NCBI GenBank assembly: GCA_934247125.1 | Contig: CAKQIZ010000029.1 | Location: 1-20,501 of the forward strand | Reading direction: 5' to 3' | Source: an uncultured Clostridia bacterium | Lineage (GTDB): Bacteria > Bacillota > Clostridia > Peptostreptococcales > Anaerovoracaceae | DNA length: 20,501 bases | Shown: positions 8,293-17,439 of the stretch, in pieces | How the letters are laid out: the number at the start of each line of letters is the position of its first letter | Position numbering within the stretch: the first letter of the stretch is position 1 | Notes under the pieces: generated by a model | The model's database searches: none | What the model saw: only the letters and a program-made list of their open reading frames with translations | Told to the model about the DNA's origin: nothing | Program-made: the position numbers and the translations under genes

Positions 8293-11250
8293 TTGTCTGA
8301 TAAATATAACAACAACCAAAACGATGATATAAACGAGTTTTTCGCTCAGTTTGATCAGCCTCAGTCATCGGCAGAGCAGGATCGTCACAGCCGCGCAGAC
8401 AATGCCGGCACCGATCATACGAAAGGCAGTGTCGCAGGCAGGAGCAGAGCATCACGAAGCAGCAGAGACAATTTCAATTCACGCAGAAAGAGCAGGCACA
8501 CTGACGGTACTGCTTCTGCACAGAGCAGACAGCAGGCAGGACTTTCATCTGCAGGATCAGGAAAGCGTGCATCTTTCCTTAAAAAAGGAGCAAGCGGCGG
8601 CTCGAAATCAGCCGACACCAAGCTTGCGATAGTGCTGAAATCCGCAGTCCTGATCATTATCGGACTGATCATGGCTGTTGGTATTTACGTAGGTATCGTA
8701 TTCACTACAGCACCTAAGATCGATACAGATGATATTTATTCGATGCTCTCACAGAGATCAGTGATGTATGATTCTGACGGTAACGAGATCGAGAATCTAT
8801 ATTTTTCCGACGGCAACAGAACTATCGTAAAATATGACGATATCCCTGAAGACATGGTCAACGCAGTCGTTTCCATAGAAGACAAGAAGTTCTGGTCGCA
8901 CAACGGCTTCAACTTCATCAGAATGGTCGGCGCGATCAAGGACAGTGTGTTCGGAGGCGGTCAGATCAGTGGTACAAGTACGGTAACTCAGCAGCTTGCG
9001 AGAAACGTCTACCTGTCTGAGATCAAGAGCCAGCGAAGTCTGAGCAGAAAGATCTCAGAGGCTTACTGCACGATAGTGCTTGAGAAAAACCTTACAAAAG
9101 AAGAAATAATGGAAGCCTATCTGAATACGATCTATCTGGGCTTCAACTCATACGGCATACAGGCCGCATCACAGGCATACTTTTCAAAAGATGTGCCGGA
9201 ACTCGACACACTTGAATGCGCAGCACTCGCAGCCATGCCTCAGTCGCCTGACACATATGCCCTGATCAAGGCAGACTACGACAACAGCAACACATCGCTG
9301 CCTGCACTCACAAGTGTAGATTCCGTCACTTATCTGTACAACGGAGATATCTCAAAGGACAGACGTGATTCAGTTCTCGCCAACATGAAAGATGCAGGAT
9401 ACATAACGGCTGAACAGGAAAGCGAGTGCCTGAACGATGACCTCAAGAACCATATGAAGCTCGGCATATCGTCCAGCGGAAGTCTCACTTCCTACTTCAC
9501 AGACTATGCAGTCGATCAGCTCACTGACGACATAGTGTCTGAATACGGTGTCGATCGCTCTGATGCTCAGAATATGATATATTCAGGCGGCCTGAAGATC
9601 TACACGACCATGGATTCCAACATACAGTCCATCGTCGAAGATGAATTCAGCGATGACAGCAATTACGCAGGTATCGGATATGCCCGAACGAACAGTTCCG
9701 GAGACCTGCTCGACGATAACGGAGATATACTTCTCTACGACTACTCGCACTATTTCAACAGCAACGACGAATTCACACTGACTAGTGACGAGTACACTAT
9801 GGAGAGCGACGGCAGCATGAAGATACTTGCCGGAAAACGACTCAACATCTATGAGATAGAAGTGAACGACAAACCTGACGTAAGTATAGAGTTCAAGGGA
9901 ATGTACACGAGAGAAGACGGAACATTCTATTTCATAGAAAGCGGTGCACTTTCCATCCCTCAGGGCTACAAGACAGTCGACGGTGACGGGAATGTCATCA
10001 TTTCTGCCAAGTTCTTCACAGACTACCCTGAGTTCTTCGTAAAGAGCGGTGACAGCTACATCGTAAATAGCGGCAACTACAGCCTCAAACAGAAAACGAG
10101 ACAGCCGCAGGCTGCAATGGTTATCATGGAAAACGAGACCGGTGAGATCAAGGCTATGATCGGAGGTCGCGGCACATCAGGGAAACAGCTTTTCAACAGA
10201 GCTACAAACCCCAGACAGCCCGGTTCATCTGTAAAGCCTATCGCCGTATACGGACCTGCGCTCCAGATGAGTTATGAATACCAGAAAGACGGTAAGACAA
10301 TGAACCTCGACAACAGTGACGGAAGCAACTGGGGCAAATACATAACTGCCGGGAGCATCATCAACGACGCTCCTCTGACGTTCAACGGCAGAACATGGCC
10401 TAAGAACTTCTACAGCGGATACAGAGGTCAGATGTCGTTCCGTACGGCGCTTCAGCAGTCAGTAAACGTCTGTGCTGTAAAGATATATCTGCAGATCGGA
10501 CCTGATTATTCGGCGTCTATGCTGAAGAAAGTCGGCATCACAACAGTGGACGATGAAGGTGAAGTAAACGATCTGAATCCTGCTGCTCTTGCTCTGGGCG
10601 GTATGACACAGGGTATCTCCCCTCTCGAGCTCACTGCAGCATATGCTACATTCCCTAACGGAGGAGTTTACAAAAACCCTATTTCATATACTAAAGTCCT
10701 CAATTCAAAAGATGAGATCCTCTTCGAAAAATCATCTGAAGGCGAACAGGTATATAACGAGGGCGTGGCATGGATAATGACTGACATACTCCACACTGTA
10801 GTAACACAGGGTATCGCAAGCAACGCCAATATCAGTTCACAGCCAGTGGGAGGTAAGACCGGTACTACCGATAACAACTACGATGCATGGTTCGCAGGTT
10901 TTACACCGCAGTATTCTGCAGCGTTATGGATGGGTAATGACGTCAACATAGACCTTACTGCAGGCAGTGCGCAGTCCGCAAATTTCTGGTCAAATATAAT
11001 GGAAAGAGTCTGCGCTGACATTCCTAGAGCTTCTTTCAGAGAAAAGCCTAGCAATGTAATAAGCTCCGGCGGTGAATATTACACCAATGGAACGTATTCC
11101 AAGACAGGACTTACTCCTTCCGCAACTCAGGGCGAATCTACTACTCAGCCATCGAGCAGCGAAGAACCGTCCAGCAGTCAAGAATCATCATCGACGACAC
11201 CTTCATCAGCCAGTGAGTCTTCAAGCAGTGAAAATAACAACCGGTGGTAG
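8293..11250 (+). CDS. Class A penicillin-binding protein (bifunctional transglycosylase/transpeptidase, PBP1A type)
   Basis: Polymerises and cross-links peptidoglycan at the outer face of the membrane. 985 residues, starting with TTG 8 nt after AGGAGG. Order: a disordered Ser/Arg/Gln-rich cytoplasmic tail (1-108), one membrane anchor (about 111-137), the GT51 glycosyltransferase domain with SIEDKKFWSHNGF (194-206; catalytic Glu196) and GTSTVTQQLARN (227-238), a linker/insert of about 150 residues (450-600), and the transpeptidase domain with SSVK (645-648, nucleophile Ser645), SVN (723-725) and KTGT (855-858). All catalytic motifs are intact. The C-terminal 40 residues are a Ser/Thr/Glu-rich low-complexity tail, as in many clostridial PBPs. 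It is a single-gene unit, with a strong terminator after it. Confidence 0.95.
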   Translation: MSDKYNNNQNDDINEFFAQFDQPQSSAEQDRHSRADNAGTDHTKGSVAGRSRASRSSRDNFNSRRKSRHTDGTASAQSRQQAGLSSAGSGKRASFLKKGASGGSKSADTKLAIVLKSAVLIIIGLIMAVGIYVGIVFTTAPKIDTDDIYSMLSQRSVMYDSDGNEIENLYFSDGNRTIVKYDDIPEDMVNAVVSIEDKKFWSHNGFNFIRMVGAIKDSVFGGGQISGTSTVTQQLARNVYLSEIKSQRSLSRKISEAYCTIVLEKNLTKEEIMEAYLNTIYLGFNSYGIQAASQAYFSKDVPELDTLECAALAAMPQSPDTYALIKADYDNSNTSLPALTSVDSVTYLYNGDISKDRRDSVLANMKDAGYITAEQESECLNDDLKNHMKLGISSSGSLTSYFTDYAVDQLTDDIVSEYGVDRSDAQNMIYSGGLKIYTTMDSNIQSIVEDEFSDDSNYAGIGYARTNSSGDLLDDNGDILLYDYSHYFNSNDEFTLTSDEYTMESDGSMKILAGKRLNIYEIEVNDKPDVSIEFKGMYTREDGTFYFIESGALSIPQGYKTVDGDGNVIISAKFFTDYPEFFVKSGDSYIVNSGNYSLKQKTRQPQAAMVIMENETGEIKAMIGGRGTSGKQLFNRATNPRQPGSSVKPIAVYGPALQMSYEYQKDGKTMNLDNSDGSNWGKYITAGSIINDAPLTFNGRTWPKNFYSGYRGQMSFRTALQQSVNVCAVKIYLQIGPDYSASMLKKVGITTVDDEGEVNDLNPAALALGGMTQGISPLELTAAYATFPNGGVYKNPISYTKVLNSKDEILFEKSSEGEQVYNEGVAWIMTDILHTVVTQGIASNANISSQPVGGKTGTTDNNYDAWFAGFTPQYSAALWMGNDVNIDLTAGSAQSANFWSNIMERVCADIPRASFREKPSNVISSGGEYYTNGTYSKTGLTPSATQGESTTQPSSSEEPSSSQESSSTTPSSASESSSSENNNRW

Positions 11251-11303
11251 GATATATCTCATAGCCATGACCGGCTCCGCCGATCTGAGTTCTGAATAAT
11301 GAC

Positions 11304-11359
11304 AAAAACAGTGACCGACAGATGTAACATATCGCACATTCTGTCAGTCACTGTTTTTT
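11304..11359. terminator. Bidirectional rho-independent terminator between the PBP gene and spoVAE
   Basis: Long inverted repeat: AAAAACAGTGAC then GACAGA (to 11322) pairs with TCTGTC then GTCACTGTTTTTT (11340-11359), with one mismatched pair and a 17-nt loop. T-runs flank it on both strands, so it can stop the plus-strand PBP transcript and the minus-strand spoVA transcript that converge here. Confidence 0.88.
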
Positions 11360-11367
11360 ATATATGA

Positions 11368-11721
11368 TCATCTTACCGACCTGGGATTGAATATCACTGC
11401 GATAAGATATCCCCAGCCTATCGCCACAGTTATTCCCCCTGCCGCCGCTTTCAATCCTCCTGTCACAGCCTCGAAAAGCCCTTTTTCCGCGCCTTCAACA
11501 GCACCTTTGACAAGATTGTACCCAAACCCCGGCAGCGGTACTCTGGCACCAGTCCCCGCGAACCGGACCAGATATTCATACAGTCCGAAAGCCTGCAGCA
11601 CAGCTCCGGCACAGACCAGCAGCACCAGCACTCTCGGCGCCGTAAGCCTCGTCGCATCCATCAGCAGCTGTCCCACGACGCATATCGCACCTCCCGTTAT
11701 GAACGCATATATATAATCCAT
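11368..11721 (-). CDS. spoVAE: Stage V sporulation protein AE (SpoVAEB), DPA channel subunit
   Basis: Membrane subunit of the SpoVA channel that moves Ca-dipicolinate into the forespore and out during germination. 117 residues from the ATG at 11721, which has GGAG 7 nt upstream; the ATG at 11748 lacks a site. The opening MDYIYAFITGGAICVVGQLL and the segments ATRLTAPRVLVLLVCAGAVL and GFGYNLVKGAVEGA match the SpoVAEB family. Three to four hydrophobic helices are visible. Last gene of the spoVA cluster, 43 bp after spoVAD. Confidence 0.93.
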   Translation of the reverse strand: MDYIYAFITGGAICVVGQLLMDATRLTAPRVLVLLVCAGAVLQAFGLYEYLVRFAGTGARVPLPGFGYNLVKGAVEGAEKGLFEAVTGGLKAAAGGITVAIGWGYLIAVIFNPRSVR

Positions 11722-11764
11722 TTCAATACTCCACTCCCTTTCCTGCATATATGGCGCATGTATC

Positions 11765-12823
11765 TCACTCTGCCTCTAATGAAACCGCATGGGCTATTCC
11801 CGGGATCGACTCGCCCTGAAACGGGCTTATCGTAGATAAAAGTGCGCCCGTGGACATGATCAGTACTTTGTGGAATTCTCCTTTTCTGAGCTTCCCGCAT
11901 ACATAGCCGGCAAAGAGAGATGCTGAACATCCACAGCCGCTGCCGCCGCTGTGAACGTCCTGATCCTTTTCATATATCATCGTGCCGCAGTCATCATACA
12001 CAGCATCTATCAAAGCTTTTTCAAAGCCTGCATCGACAAGCAGGTCTTCGACTATGCTTTTTCCTATGAATCCCAGGTCGCCGGTAAATACTGCGTCATA
12101 ATAGTCCAGAGTTCTGCCCGTATCCTGAAGATGATTTAAAAGTGTATCTACAGCTGCCGGCGCCATAGCACTCCCCATCTGATTGGCATCTTTCACGCCT
12201 GCATCAATGACTTTTCCGATCGTACCGCTTTCCACACGTATACGTCTGATCCTGCTTATCCTGCCATTCTCACCCGAACTCATCCTCCTGTCGCTGTCTG
12301 CCGAAGCAAGGAGTACCGCGCCTGCAGCTGTCGCCGTCCACTGAGCAGACGGCGGCCTCTGATTGCCATGTTCGAGCGGCATCCTGAACTGCCTCTCAGC
12401 AGTGCAGTAATGACTCGATGCGCCGGCAATCACATTATCGCTGTACCTGCCGTCTACAAGCACAGAACCCAGTATCATCGATTCAGTCATCGTCGAACAT
12501 GCACCATACATCCCCAGAAAAGGTATATGCATATCTCTCGCCATGAAGGACGATGACATCAGCTGGTTGAGCAAGTCACCGCTAAGCATCGCGCCTATAT
12601 CGTCACTGTTCTTTCCCGAGCGTTCCATAGCCTTTACTATAGCCGTCTTCAGCATCTTGCTTTCAGCTTTTTCCCAGGTCTTTTCCCCATAAGTGTCATC
12701 CTCCAGACACTGATCAAACCATTCATGCACAGGTCCTTCATTTTCCTTTACGCCACCTATGGAATATGTGCCGATGATATATGGTCTGTTTTTAAAAAAA
12801 ATCGTCTGTTTTCTGCCTTTCAT
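11765..12823 (-). CDS. spoVAD: Stage V sporulation protein AD (SpoVAD), dipicolinate-binding protein
   Basis: Soluble DPA-binding component of the SpoVA channel with a thiolase-like fold. 352 residues from the ATG at 12823, placed 5 nt after AGGAGG; a GTG one codon earlier sits only 2 nt from that site. Family motifs: FLGMYGACSTMTESM (about 102-116), QRPPSAQWTATAAGA (155-169), AVFTGDLGFIG (near 244-254) and HSGGSGCGCSA (about 291-301). The C-terminal IMSTGALLSTISPFQGES is strongly diagnostic. Lies between spoVAC and spoVAE, as in other spore formers. Confidence 0.96.
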   Translation of the reverse strand: MKGRKQTIFFKNRPYIIGTYSIGGVKENEGPVHEWFDQCLEDDTYGEKTWEKAESKMLKTAIVKAMERSGKNSDDIGAMLSGDLLNQLMSSSFMARDMHIPFLGMYGACSTMTESMILGSVLVDGRYSDNVIAGASSHYCTAERQFRMPLEHGNQRPPSAQWTATAAGAVLLASADSDRRMSSGENGRISRIRRIRVESGTIGKVIDAGVKDANQMGSAMAPAAVDTLLNHLQDTGRTLDYYDAVFTGDLGFIGKSIVEDLLVDAGFEKALIDAVYDDCGTMIYEKDQDVHSGGSGCGCSASLFAGYVCGKLRKGEFHKVLIMSTGALLSTISPFQGESIPGIAHAVSLEAE

Positions 12824-12891
12824 CACAACCTCCTGAGAGTTTTACGATACATATGAGCAGTACCGGTCAGCTCAGATCCGCACATATCGGT

Positions 12892-13380
12892 TTAAAGAAA
12901 TCTGCCGACCATCCAGTATATGAATCCTGTTGCCATCGAGAGCGTTATACCGGTCACCAGCACAGGCCCGGCCATAGAAAACAGCTTCGCACCGACTCCC
13001 AGCACCACGCCTTCTTTCTTGTACTCCAGCGCCGGAGCCACCATCGAATTAGCGAATCCCGTTATCGGAACTATCACTCCCGCTCCTGCAAATTTGCCTA
13101 TCGTATCGAACCATCCGAGGCCGGTCAGCAGCTGAGCCAGCATTATCAGCAGCATCACCACATACGCAGACGCATTTTTTTCAGATACACCGGCTGCAAT
13201 AAACCGGTTTTCAGCCCAGAGAGACACCGCACATATCGCACCTCCTGTCAAAAAAGCTTTTAGTGCGTTTTTAAAATACTTCGGTTTCGGTGTGAATTTC
13301 TCCGAATATTTCTCATAGGCCTTCGCTATCTGTTTTTTCTCAGGCATACTCTTGTTATCACCATTTCTATCGCCAGTCAT
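12892..13380 (-). CDS. spoVAC: Stage V sporulation protein AC (SpoVAC), DPA channel subunit
   Basis: Polytopic membrane subunit of the SpoVA channel. 162 residues from the ATG at 13380, preceded by GGGAG; the in-frame ATG at 13404 lacks a site. The N-terminus is hydrophilic and Lys-rich (ends near KYSEKFTPKPKYFKNALKAF), then come about four membrane helices with FLTGGAICAVS, GLGWFDTIGKFAGAGVIVPI and GFANSMVAPALEYKKEGV, which are SpoVAC hallmarks. First gene of spoVAC-AD-AE. No spoVAA or spoVAB is present here; many Clostridia have only C, D and E. Confidence 0.94.
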   Translation of the reverse strand: MTGDRNGDNKSMPEKKQIAKAYEKYSEKFTPKPKYFKNALKAFLTGGAICAVSLWAENRFIAAGVSEKNASAYVVMLLIMLAQLLTGLGWFDTIGKFAGAGVIVPITGFANSMVAPALEYKKEGVVLGVGAKLFSMAGPVLVTGITLSMATGFIYWMVGRFL

Positions 13381-13432
13381 AACTCCAACTCTCCCTCCGC
13401 TCATTTACTGTCTCGTTTATTATTTCCATTTG

Positions 13433-13441
13433 TGTTATAAT
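13433..13441 (+). promoter_or_regulatory. Extended -10 element, probable maf promoter
   Basis: TG at 13433-13434 followed by TATAAT at 13436-13441; no good -35 is visible at 16-18 nt. It would give a leader of about 85 nt before maf. It overlaps a candidate -10 for spoVAC on the other strand. Confidence 0.4.
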
Positions 13442-13466
13442 AAACCGAAAAACAGAAAAATATCAA
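13437..13466 (-). promoter_or_regulatory. Candidate promoter of spoVAC (type uncertain)
   Basis: Minus strand TTGATA (13461-13466), 18-nt spacer, TATTAT (13437-13442). The -10 also reads TATTATA, one base off the sigma-G consensus CATnnTA, which would fit forespore expression of spoVA; the -35 is ambiguous between sigma-A and sigma-G. Low certainty. Confidence 0.3.
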
Positions 13467-13477
13467 AATATTAACGC

Positions 13478-13500
13478 CGGCATCGCCAAAACTGATGCCG
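13478..13500. promoter_or_regulatory. Hairpin in the maf leader
   Basis: Perfect 7-bp inverted repeat CGGCATC/GATGCCG with a 9-nt loop, followed by TTTT on the plus strand. It lies between the overlapping maf/spoVAC promoters and the maf start. It could be a weak attenuator or a protein-binding site. Confidence 0.4.
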
Positions 13501-13532
13501 TTTTCAAGATAAATGAAAGAGAGAATCTACCT

Positions 13533-14132
13533 ATGAAAAATATAATACTTGCATCAGGCTCCCCTAGAAGAATAGAAATGATGAAAAATCATGGATTCGA
13601 TCCTGAAATACGGCCTGCAGACGTCAACGAAGACCTGCCCTTTTACATGACACCTGAAGCCTCAGTCATGTACCTTGCCTTCAAGAAAGCTTTCCACACA
13701 GCAACTTTATATTTCAAGCCGAACAGTATCTACATATCGGCTGATACAATAGTGGAATATAACGGGCAGATCATCGGGAAGCCACATGACAGCGATGATG
13801 CATTCGATACTCTGCAAAAGCTTAGAAATAACTTCCATCACGTCATCACGGGCGTATGCATCCTCGAAACAGATCCCGCACAAGGCAACTCGCCACTCTC
13901 GCCGTTTAAACGAAAAGAGTGTTTTTACGAATCGACATCCGTATTTTTTAAAGACTACAGTGATGATGAACTCCTTGCTTATGTAAATACTGCGGAGCCT
14001 TACGACAAGGCAGGAGGCTATGCTATCCAGGGCACTTTCGAAAAATACATAGACCATATCGAAGGTGACTATAACAATGTGGTAGGCTTTCCATGGGAAA
14101 GGATATCGGTATTTCTGCAGCTTCATTCATAA
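13533..14132 (+). CDS. maf: Maf-family nucleotide pyrophosphatase
   Basis: Hydrolyses non-canonical or (d)TTP/UTP-type nucleotides (house-cleaning). In Firmicutes Maf is also linked to septation. 199 residues, the usual length. Motifs: LASGSPRR (6-13), ISADTIV (68-74), EPYDKAGGYAIQG (155-167) and GDYNNVVGFP (178-187), all intact. The ribosome site is weak (GAGAG). It stands alone on the plus strand between two minus-strand operons and has its own terminator. Confidence 0.95.
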   Translation: MKNIILASGSPRRIEMMKNHGFDPEIRPADVNEDLPFYMTPEASVMYLAFKKAFHTATLYFKPNSIYISADTIVEYNGQIIGKPHDSDDAFDTLQKLRNNFHHVITGVCILETDPAQGNSPLSPFKRKECFYESTSVFFKDYSDDELLAYVNTAEPYDKAGGYAIQGTFEKYIDHIEGDYNNVVGFPWERISVFLQLHS

Positions 14133-14153
14133 ATGCAAAGTGCAAAAATGATT

Positions 14154-14175
14154 CCTGCGTCTAACGCAGGTTTTT
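14154..14175 (+). terminator. Rho-independent terminator of maf
   Basis: CCTGCGT (14154-14160), 3-nt loop, ACGCAGG (14164-14170), then TTTTTCTTT. It lies 22 bp after the maf stop. Confidence 0.85.
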
Positions 14176-14183
14176 CTTTCTAC

Positions 14184-14219
14184 AAAAAGACCCCAGACTT
14201 TTATAAACCTGAGGTCTTT
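14184..14219 (-). terminator. Rho-independent terminator of the acd-etfBA operon
   Basis: Minus strand: AAAGACCTCAG pairs with CTGGGGTCTTT (11 pairs including one G-U) around a 12-nt loop and ends in TTTTT (14184-14188). It lies 46 bp after the etfA stop and 8 bp from the U-tract of the maf terminator. Confidence 0.85.
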
Positions 14220-14265
14220 GATTTCATTATACGATTTTACTCGTCCGCTTTAAAAGCTGTAAAGC

Positions 14266-15375
14266 TTACGCTTCTTTTTCTGCTGCATCGAACAGTGCTT
14301 CAGCATTGTCCCACTCAGCGATGATTTCAGGGATCACCTTGTAGAGGTCGCCTACGATACCGTAGTCAGCAACTTCGAAGATAGGAGCATCAGGATCCTT
14401 GTTGATAGCAACGATGATATCTGATGTCTGCATTCCTGCCAGATGCTGGATAGCGCCTGAAATACCACATGCAAAGTAGATCTTAGGCTTTACAGTAGTA
14501 CCAGTCTGTCCAACCTGGTGTGAGTGATCGATCCATCCAGCGTCTACAGCTGCTCTTGATGAACCAACAACTCCGCCAACCTTGTCAGCGAACTGCTTGA
14601 TCAGTTCGAAACCTGAAGGATCTCCAAGACCTCTTCCGCCTGAGCAGATGATGTCAGCATCAGTTAATGAAACTAATTCCTTAGCTGATTTAACGATTTC
14701 AACGATCTTAGTTCTGATGTCAGCTTCAGTGATAGCAGGCTTAACGTTGATAACTTCGCCAGTAGCGCCTTCCATTCTTTCCATCTTCTGCATAACGCCA
14801 GGTCTTACTGTTGACATCTGCGGTCTGGTTCTAGGACAGATGATAGTAGCCATTAAGTTACCGCCGAATGCAGGTCTTGTCATCTTTAATCCAGTGTCAG
14901 GATCTGCAGGGTCTAAAGTTGAAGTGTTCAGAGTAGTGTTTTCTTCTGCGAACTTGATGTAGTTTGCAACTTTTACGTCAAGGTGAGTACAGTCTGCAGT
15001 AAGACCAGTATCCATTCTTGCTGCTACTCTTGGTGCTAAGTCTCTTCCGATGTGTGTAGCACCGTACATTACGATTTCAGGCTTGTATTCAACGATAGCG
15101 TCTGAAATAACTTTTGTATATCCATCAGTTGTGAAGTTTTCGAGTAATGGATCTTCGATAAGGTAAACCTGGTCAGCACCGTATTCGAAGCATTCCTGTG
15201 CCAGATGTCCAACGTTGTTACCAACGATCAGAGCACAAACTTTTGTGTCAGCGCTGATGTCTCTTGATAACTTGTGACCTTCGCCGATAAGTTCGAGTGC
15301 CACGTTCATCAACTTGCCATCACGCTGTTCTGCATATACCCAGATATTTTTATAATCCGCAAAATTTGTTGACAT
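14266..15375 (-). CDS. etfA: Electron transfer flavoprotein alpha subunit
   Basis: Carries the FAD of domain II that shuttles electrons between the EtfB site and the acyl-CoA dehydrogenase. 369 residues, somewhat longer than typical EtfA. The N-terminal domain ([10 protein letters not shown] at 11-20) is Rossmann-like. The C-terminal FAD domain is clear: [15 protein letters not shown] (245-259), [11 protein letters not shown] (271-281), [19 protein letters not shown] (289-307), [20 protein letters not shown] (323-342). GGAGGG upstream, 15 bp after etfB. Last gene of the acd-etfB-etfA operon. Confidence 0.96.
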   Translation of the reverse strand: MSTNFADYKNIWVYAEQRDGKLMNVALELIGEGHKLSRDISADTKVCALIVGNNVGHLAQECFEYGADQVYLIEDPLLENFTTDGYTKVISDAIVEYKPEIVMYGATHIGRDLAPRVAARMDTGLTADCTHLDVKVANYIKFAEENTTLNTSTLDPADPDTGLKMTRPAFGGNLMATIICPRTRPQMSTVRPGVMQKMERMEGATGEVINVKPAITEADIRTKIVEIVKSAKELVSLTDADIICSGGRGLGDPSGFELIKQFADKVGGVVGSSRAAVDAGWIDHSHQVGQTGTTVKPKIYFACGISGAIQHLAGMQTSDIIVAINKDPDAPIFEVADYGIVGDLYKVIPEIIAEWDNAEALFDAAEKEA

Positions 15376-15390
15376 GTTCTTTCTCCCTCC

Positions 15391-16188
15391 TTAGATAACG
15401 TGCTTCTTCTTAAGATTGATAAGCAGGTTCTTTGCCAGATCCTTTTCAGAATCTCCGTCAAGCATAACGCCTTTGCCCTTTGGTTTCGGTGTGAATGAAC
15501 GGAATACGTTTGTAGGGGATGCCTTGAGACCTACAGTTGTAAGGTCAACTTCGATATCTGCAGCATTCCAGACCTTGATATCTTTTTCAGGATCGAAGAT
15601 GCCTGAAATCGACATATATCTAGGTGTATTTAATTCTTTGATTGCAGTCAGCATGCAAGGAAGTGCGATTTCGATAACTTCGTATCCGTCTTCCAGTTGT
15701 CTTTCTACAGTTACTTTCTTTCTGTCATCGCTGATTTCGAACTTCTGAACATATGTAACCTGTGGAAGATCTAATTTTTCTGCGATCTGAGGACCAACCT
15801 GTGCAGTGTCTCCGTCAATAGCCTGACGTCCTGCGAAGATCATGTCAAATTCACCGTACTTTTTGATAGCAGCAGTGATTGCGTTTGAAGTAGCCCATGT
15901 ATCTGAACCGCCTACAGCTCTGTCGCTGACAAGGATACCTTCGTCTGCGCCCATAGCGATGCATTCGAACAGCATAGCTTCAGCCTGCGGAGGTCCCATG
16001 GTGATCACTGTAACGTGAACATCATCAAATTTATCTTTAATTTTTAACGCTTCTTCCAGAGCATTGGCGTCATCCGGATTGAGGATACTAGGTACACCAT
16101 CTCTGATCAATGTTCCTGTTTCAGGGTTGATTTTGATCTCATTTGTATCAGGAACTTGTTTTGCGCATACTAATACTTTAAAAGCCAT
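15391..16188 (-). CDS. etfB: Electron transfer flavoprotein beta subunit
   Basis: Nucleotide-binding half of Etf. 265 residues. Visible motifs: VLVCAKQVPDTNEIKI (5-20), ILNPDDANALEEAL (35-48), AGRQAIDGDTAQVGPQIAE (119-137) and ELNTPRYMS (185-193). The DGDTAQVGP stretch and the fixed partner acd gene are typical of the anaerobic, electron-bifurcating Etf group, which oxidises NADH and reduces ferredoxin and an acyl-CoA dehydrogenase; that mode is inferred here. AGGAGGG lies upstream. Located between acd and etfA, with gaps of 20 and 15 bp. Confidence 0.96.
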   Translation of the reverse strand: MAFKVLVCAKQVPDTNEIKINPETGTLIRDGVPSILNPDDANALEEALKIKDKFDDVHVTVITMGPPQAEAMLFECIAMGADEGILVSDRAVGGSDTWATSNAITAAIKKYGEFDMIFAGRQAIDGDTAQVGPQIAEKLDLPQVTYVQKFEISDDRKKVTVERQLEDGYEVIEIALPCMLTAIKELNTPRYMSISGIFDPEKDIKVWNAADIEVDLTTVGLKASPTNVFRSFTPKPKGKGVMLDGDSEKDLAKNLLINLKKKHVI

Positions 16189-16208
16189 GTTTTTTCCCTC
16201 CTAATTTA

Positions 16209-17351
16209 TTATTTACCCAGAACTGATGCGGCGATAACCATCTTCTGAACTTCTGAAGTACCTTCATAGATCTCAGTGATCTTAGCGTCTCTCATCATTC
16301 TTTCTACCGGATAATCCTTAGTGTATCCGTATCCGCCGTGCAGCTGTACGCACTTAGTAGTTACGTGCATTGCAGTTTCTGCAGCAAATAACTTAGCCAT
16401 TGCAGCGTTAGGACCATAAGCCAGACCTTTGTCTTTCATGTCTGCAGCTTTGTATACGAGAAGTCTTGCAGCTTCGATTTCAGTTGCCAGCTCAGCTACT
16501 GTGAACTGAAGCGCCTGCATCTGTGATAACTTTTTACCAAACTGCTTTCTTGCCTTCATATATTCAACAGTTACATCAAGAGCTCCCTGTGCGATACCCA
16601 GAGCCTGTGAAGCGATACCGATACGTCCGCCGTCCAGTGTTGACATTGCAACTTTGAATCCTTTTCCTAACTGGCCAAGAAGTCTGTCCTTAGGAATCTT
16701 GCAGTTCTGGAATACAAGCTCAGTAGTTGAAGATGCGCAGATACCCATCTTATCTTCTGTCTTGCCGATCGAGAAACCTTCATCGCCCTTTTCAACGATG
16801 AATGCGCTGATTCCGTGATTTCCCTTTGATTTATCAGTCATTGCCATAACTACGAATACATCTGCGTATCCGCCGTTTGTAATGAACACCTTAGCTCCGT
16901 TGAGAAGCCAGTAGTCGCCCATATCTTCTGCTCTTGTCTGCTGACCTGATGCGTCAGTTCCTGCGTTTGGCTCAGTTAAACCAAATGCTCCGAGTTTCTT
17001 TCCTGAAAGAAGATCCGGGAGATACTTTTCCTTCTGCTCCGGTTTACCATACTTGAAGATAGGCCAGCAGCAGAGTGAAGTGTGTGCTGAACAGATAACG
17101 CCTGTTGATGCGCATACTCTTGAAAGCTCTTCAACAGTGATCGCATATGAGATGTGATCTCCGCCTGCTCCGCCAACTTCTGTTGGGAATGGTACGCCTA
17201 AAAGACCGTATTTTGCCATTTTTTCTACAGTCTCAACAGGGAATCTGTGTTCCTTGTCGATATCCGCAGCTAAAGGTTCAACCTCTGTTACGGCAAACTC
17301 TCTTACCATTTTTCTTACGAATTCTTGCTCCTTCGTTAGTTGAAAGTTCAT
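16209..17351 (-). CDS. bcd: Short-chain (butyryl-CoA type) acyl-CoA dehydrogenase
   Basis: FAD enzyme that reduces an enoyl-CoA such as crotonyl-CoA in anaerobes, paired with Etf. The ATG at 17351 (MNFQLTKEQE) is 7 nt after GGAGG and gives 380 residues, the usual length of Bcd; an ATG two codons earlier is too close to that site. Motifs: GAFGLTEPNAGTDAS (121-135), WLLNGAKVFITNG (148-160), QALGIAQGALD (249-259), ARKQFGKKLSQMQALQF (267-283), QLHGGYGYTKDYPVERMMRD (336-355). E363 in YEGTSE matches the catalytic glutamate of the short-chain group. First gene of the operon. No thl, hbd or crt is nearby, so the exact acyl substrate (butyryl or another short chain) is not fixed. Confidence 0.94.
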   Translation of the reverse strand: MNFQLTKEQEFVRKMVREFAVTEVEPLAADIDKEHRFPVETVEKMAKYGLLGVPFPTEVGGAGGDHISYAITVEELSRVCASTGVICSAHTSLCCWPIFKYGKPEQKEKYLPDLLSGKKLGAFGLTEPNAGTDASGQQTRAEDMGDYWLLNGAKVFITNGGYADVFVVMAMTDKSKGNHGISAFIVEKGDEGFSIGKTEDKMGICASSTTELVFQNCKIPKDRLLGQLGKGFKVAMSTLDGGRIGIASQALGIAQGALDVTVEYMKARKQFGKKLSQMQALQFTVAELATEIEAARLLVYKAADMKDKGLAYGPNAAMAKLFAAETAMHVTTKCVQLHGGYGYTKDYPVERMMRDAKITEIYEGTSEVQKMVIAASVLGK

Positions 17352-17439
17352 GTACATGCCTCCTTAATTACTAATAACGTTTTTAATCATATACTTGATG
17401 TGTTTATCACAGCAAGTCGTTATGTTTGTAACAATCTAC

